DNA from: JAKALX01 sp964508715 | GTDB taxonomy: Bacteria > Chloroflexota > Dehalococcoidia > Tepidiformales > Tepidiformaceae | Direction of reading: 5' to 3' | Assembly (NCBI GenBank): GCA_964508715.1 | Contig: CAZDUX010000006.1 | Coordinates: 1-64,000, forward strand | DNA length: 64,000 nt | Shown here: positions 62,276 through 64,000 of the stretch, in pieces | Numbering within the stretch: position 1 is the first letter of the stretch | Layout of the letters: every line of letters starts with the position of its first letter | Notes under the pieces: model-generated | Databases searched by the model: none | What the model was told of the DNA's origin: nothing | What the model saw: only the letters and a program-made list of their open reading frames with translations | Made by a program: the position numbers and the translations under genes

Positions 62276-62926
62276 TTATTCCGGGAGGGGTGCCCACTCG
62301 GCGAGGAACGGGTCGGCGGCGCGCTGGATGGCAAGGATTTGCGATTCGGGGGAAGCGGCCGGGTAGCCGGCGAAGTCGCCCGGTTCATGGCTATCGAAGA
62401 GCGCCCCTGCTGATTGCAGCGCACCGAGTAGTGCGAGTGAAACGGAGCGGAGCAACCGGTCGCGGTCAATCCGCAGAGGGGCCGGGTGGCAGTATGCAAA
62501 GGGGTCTCGCAGGTGTGGGCCGGCCACCAGGGGGGAACCGTTCTCGGCAAGGCCCCAGTGGAGGTGCGGGCCGGTCGTCAGGCCGGTCATTCCAACGAGG
62601 CCGAGCAGGTCGCCGGCGAGGACACGCTGGCCGGTGCGGACATCGAGCCGGGAGAGGTGGGCGTAGAGCGAGACGAATCCGGTGGCGTGCCGGAGGGTGA
62701 CATAGGTGCCGAAGACGCCATCGCTCGCGGTGGCCTCGACGACGAGTCCGGGCGCGGGAGCGAGGATGGGTGTGCCGATAGCGGCCCCGATATCGGCGCC
62801 GGTGTGGCCACCGGTGTGCTCGGCGATATCCCGCTCGGCGAAACGGCTGGTGATGGGACCCGAGAGGGGGAGGCCGGTGACGGCTGCGACAGTGACGAGG
62901 GTGGGACCAAACTGGACGGTGTTCAT
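62276..62926 (-). CDS. M23-family (LytM) peptidase
   Basis: A 216-residue zinc peptidase. GHTGADIGAAIGTPILAPAPG gives the HxxxD zinc pair, and GPHLHWGL the HxH pair; the fold segment YVTLRHATGFVSLYAHLS lies between. It should cleave glycyl bonds in peptidoglycan cross-links or act on similar peptides. There is no signal peptide or membrane helix, unusual for a cell-wall enzyme: either the start is upstream or it is released another way. The C-terminal 70 residues are helical and of unknown role. Confidence 0.82.
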   Translation of the reverse strand: MNTVQFGPTLVTVAAVTGLPLSGPITSRFAERDIAEHTGGHTGADIGAAIGTPILAPAPGLVVEATASDGVFGTYVTLRHATGFVSLYAHLSRLDVRTGQRVLAGDLLGLVGMTGLTTGPHLHWGLAENGSPLVAGPHLRDPFAYCHPAPLRIDRDRLLRSVSLALLGALQSAGALFDSHEPGDFAGYPAASPESQILAIQRAADPFLAEWAPLPE

Positions 62927-63048
62927 CGCATTGAAGGCTCGGCGGACTGCCTGCGATGTCCAATTGCCGCTTGTCGCGGCCCGGATAGGGTGTTCCCTGA
63001 TACCGGAACTGTAGGGTCAACGACGAAGATTCGGTAAGGTACCGATGA

Positions 63049-64000
63049 ATGACGAACGCCGATGACGAGCTGACGGCACAACAGCGCGCCATTCTGTTGG
63101 ATCTTGCCCGCCTGATGAGCGAACGGCGGAGCGTGGGCGAAGTGTTTGCGGCGTTCTCGCACCAGCTCCTGCAGGTGGCCGAGTTCGATTACGCCTCGCT
63201 CGTCGTCGTCGACGACGATCCGCGATACGCACGGATCGTTGGCACCTACCCGGTTGTAATCGCGCCGGCGGTGCCGGGTGCACTGTTCACGGAGCGGAGC
63301 TTCGGTATCTCGGCCCTGCCGGATGGCCCGGAGGGGACGCAGTACCGGCCGGCGCACGTGGAGAAACGGTCGGGCGATCGTCTCGCGCAGAGCGGGTTCG
63401 AGCGCGTCTGGTCGGCACGGCTGCTCTCGGGATCACGGACGATCGGGGCCATCACGGTGGCGCGGCAGGACCCGCGGCGGTTCAACCCTCGAGTGGTGGC
63501 ATTCCTCGCCGAGGCGGGGCAGTTGCTGGGCGCGGCGCTGGCACAGGATATCGAACTGGCGAACACCCGCCGTGAAGCGGCGCGGGCTGCACTCCTGAAC
63601 GAGCTTGCGCTCGTGCTCAACCAGGGTGAGCCGATTGGCGGGGTGTTCGGGCGGGTTCACGCGCTCCTCGAAGCTGCCATTGATTTCGACTACGTGAGCT
63701 TCCTCATGCGCGTGGGTGACACGAGGCGGATGGTGATGGTGGGGTGTGCACCCGAGCTCTCGAGGCGGCCCGGAGAATCCTACAGTTTCGAGGAGCTGGA
63801 TGTCCCGCAGGACCGGTCGAGCTGGCAGAAGGTGCTCGAGTACCGTACCGACCGTTTCAAGAGTGGTGATACCACGCAATTCCACGCGGCAGGCATCATC
63901 CGGATGGCCACAATCTTCATCGAGACGAGTGGCGAAATCCTCGGGATGTTCACGATTGGGCGGCGTCACAACCGGGCGCTCACACCATCCGACACGGCCT
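63049..64000 (+). CDS. GAF-domain sensor protein, truncated by the window edge
   Basis: An open frame from the ATG at 63049 runs off the right edge (317 codons seen). It begins MTNADDELTAQQRAILLDLARLMS and contains two GAF-like domains: about residues 25-165 (VAEFDYASLVVVDDDPRYARIVG and RTIGAITVARQDPRRFNPRVVAFLAEAGQLLGAALAQDIE) and about 185-317 (IDFDYVSFLMRVGDTRRMVMVG and ETSGEILGMFTIGRRHNRALTPSDTA). The second helix pair joining them (NTRRREAARAALLNELALVLNQGEP type) is a signalling helix. An output domain, probably histidine kinase or response module, is expected beyond the edge. TAAGGT lies about 12 nt before the ATG. Confidence 0.8.
   Translation, partial: MTNADDELTAQQRAILLDLARLMSERRSVGEVFAAFSHQLLQVAEFDYASLVVVDDDPRYARIVGTYPVVIAPAVPGALFTERSFGISALPDGPEGTQYRPAHVEKRSGDRLAQSGFERVWSARLLSGSRTIGAITVARQDPRRFNPRVVAFLAEAGQLLGAALAQDIELANTRREAARAALLNELALVLNQGEPIGGVFGRVHALLEAAIDFDYVSFLMRVGDTRRMVMVGCAPELSRRPGESYSFEELDVPQDRSSWQKVLEYRTDRFKSGDTTQFHAAGIIRMATIFIETSGEILGMFTIGRRHNRALTPSDTA

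Overview
The window is a single high-GC bacterial segment with about 60 densely packed genes, short intergenic gaps and no rRNA, tRNA, CRISPR or insertion sequence that I can see. Several things point to an aerobic or microaerobic Chloroflexota relative (Dehalococcoidia/Tepidiformia-like). They are menaquinone genes (menG-menA), an 11-subunit complex I without nuoEFG, several CoA-metabolism genes, an LLM flavin oxidoreductase, Pro/Thr-rich lipoproteins, and frequent leaderless starts with a TANNNT box 6-8 nt before ATG/GTG. That affiliation is inference from gene content, not a phylogeny.

Layout. 0-9 kb: a peptide-type ABC substrate-binding lipoprotein, two secreted carbohydrate-type proteins (ConA-like fold and GH26-like), a MarR regulator, then a double-domain CaiB/BaiF CoA-transferase divergent from a ThDP enzyme. 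9-18 kb: a 19-residue lysine-rich peptide gene with an almost perfect Shine-Dalgarno and TTG start, a small HTH protein, acyl-CoA dehydrogenase, DUF1003 protein, sulfurtransferase, serine hydrolase, purF, and a copper nitrite reductase with an extra cupredoxin domain behind a long regulatory region. 18-29 kb: MaoC hydratase, metallo-beta-lactamase-fold alkylsulfatase-like protein, a 1018-residue zinc-ribbon membrane protein with a degenerate zincin motif, HPF-cold-shock fusion, and a nitrogen cluster (glnA, glnK, amt). 29-44 kb: SDR, small Fe-S and zinc-ribbon proteins, an orphan phage-like protein, menG-menA, MFS, DUF2207 protein, enoyl-CoA hydratase, pyrophosphatase, a VapBC-type toxin-antitoxin pair whose toxin seems to start at CTG, hydrolase, LLM oxidoreductase, UspA protein, thiolase, AlkA-like glycosylase. 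44-49 kb: OmpR regulator, lipoprotein, ECF sigma factor with a DUF5667 partner, enoyl-CoA hydratase. 49.5-60.7 kb: nuoABCDHIJKLMN with translationally coupled junctions and a strong terminator. 60.9-64 kb: hicBA, tandem GNAT, M23 peptidase, and a GAF protein cut by the window end.

How the genes work together. The CoA-transferase, acyl-CoA dehydrogenase, hydratases, SDR and thiolase fit fatty or aromatic acyl-CoA breakdown. Electrons would pass to menaquinone through a complex I that must take them from a donor other than a NuoEFG module, and nitrite reduction by NirK is a possible terminal step. The nitrogen genes look controlled without covalent modification, because both the GlnA adenylylation tyrosine and the PII uridylylation tyrosine are missing.

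The most unusual signals are: (1) a NuoI subunit with a roughly 330-residue tail of four repeated charged helical modules on Ala/Pro/Gly linkers; (2) four same-orientation arrays of the octamers GCGAATGG/GCGAGAGG, one pair bracketing glnA and one pair bracketing an enoyl-CoA hydratase gene, one array being translated as the tail of that hydratase; (3) the lysine-rich micro-gene; (4) the CTG-start toxin; (5) a terminator-like hairpin in the nuo leader.
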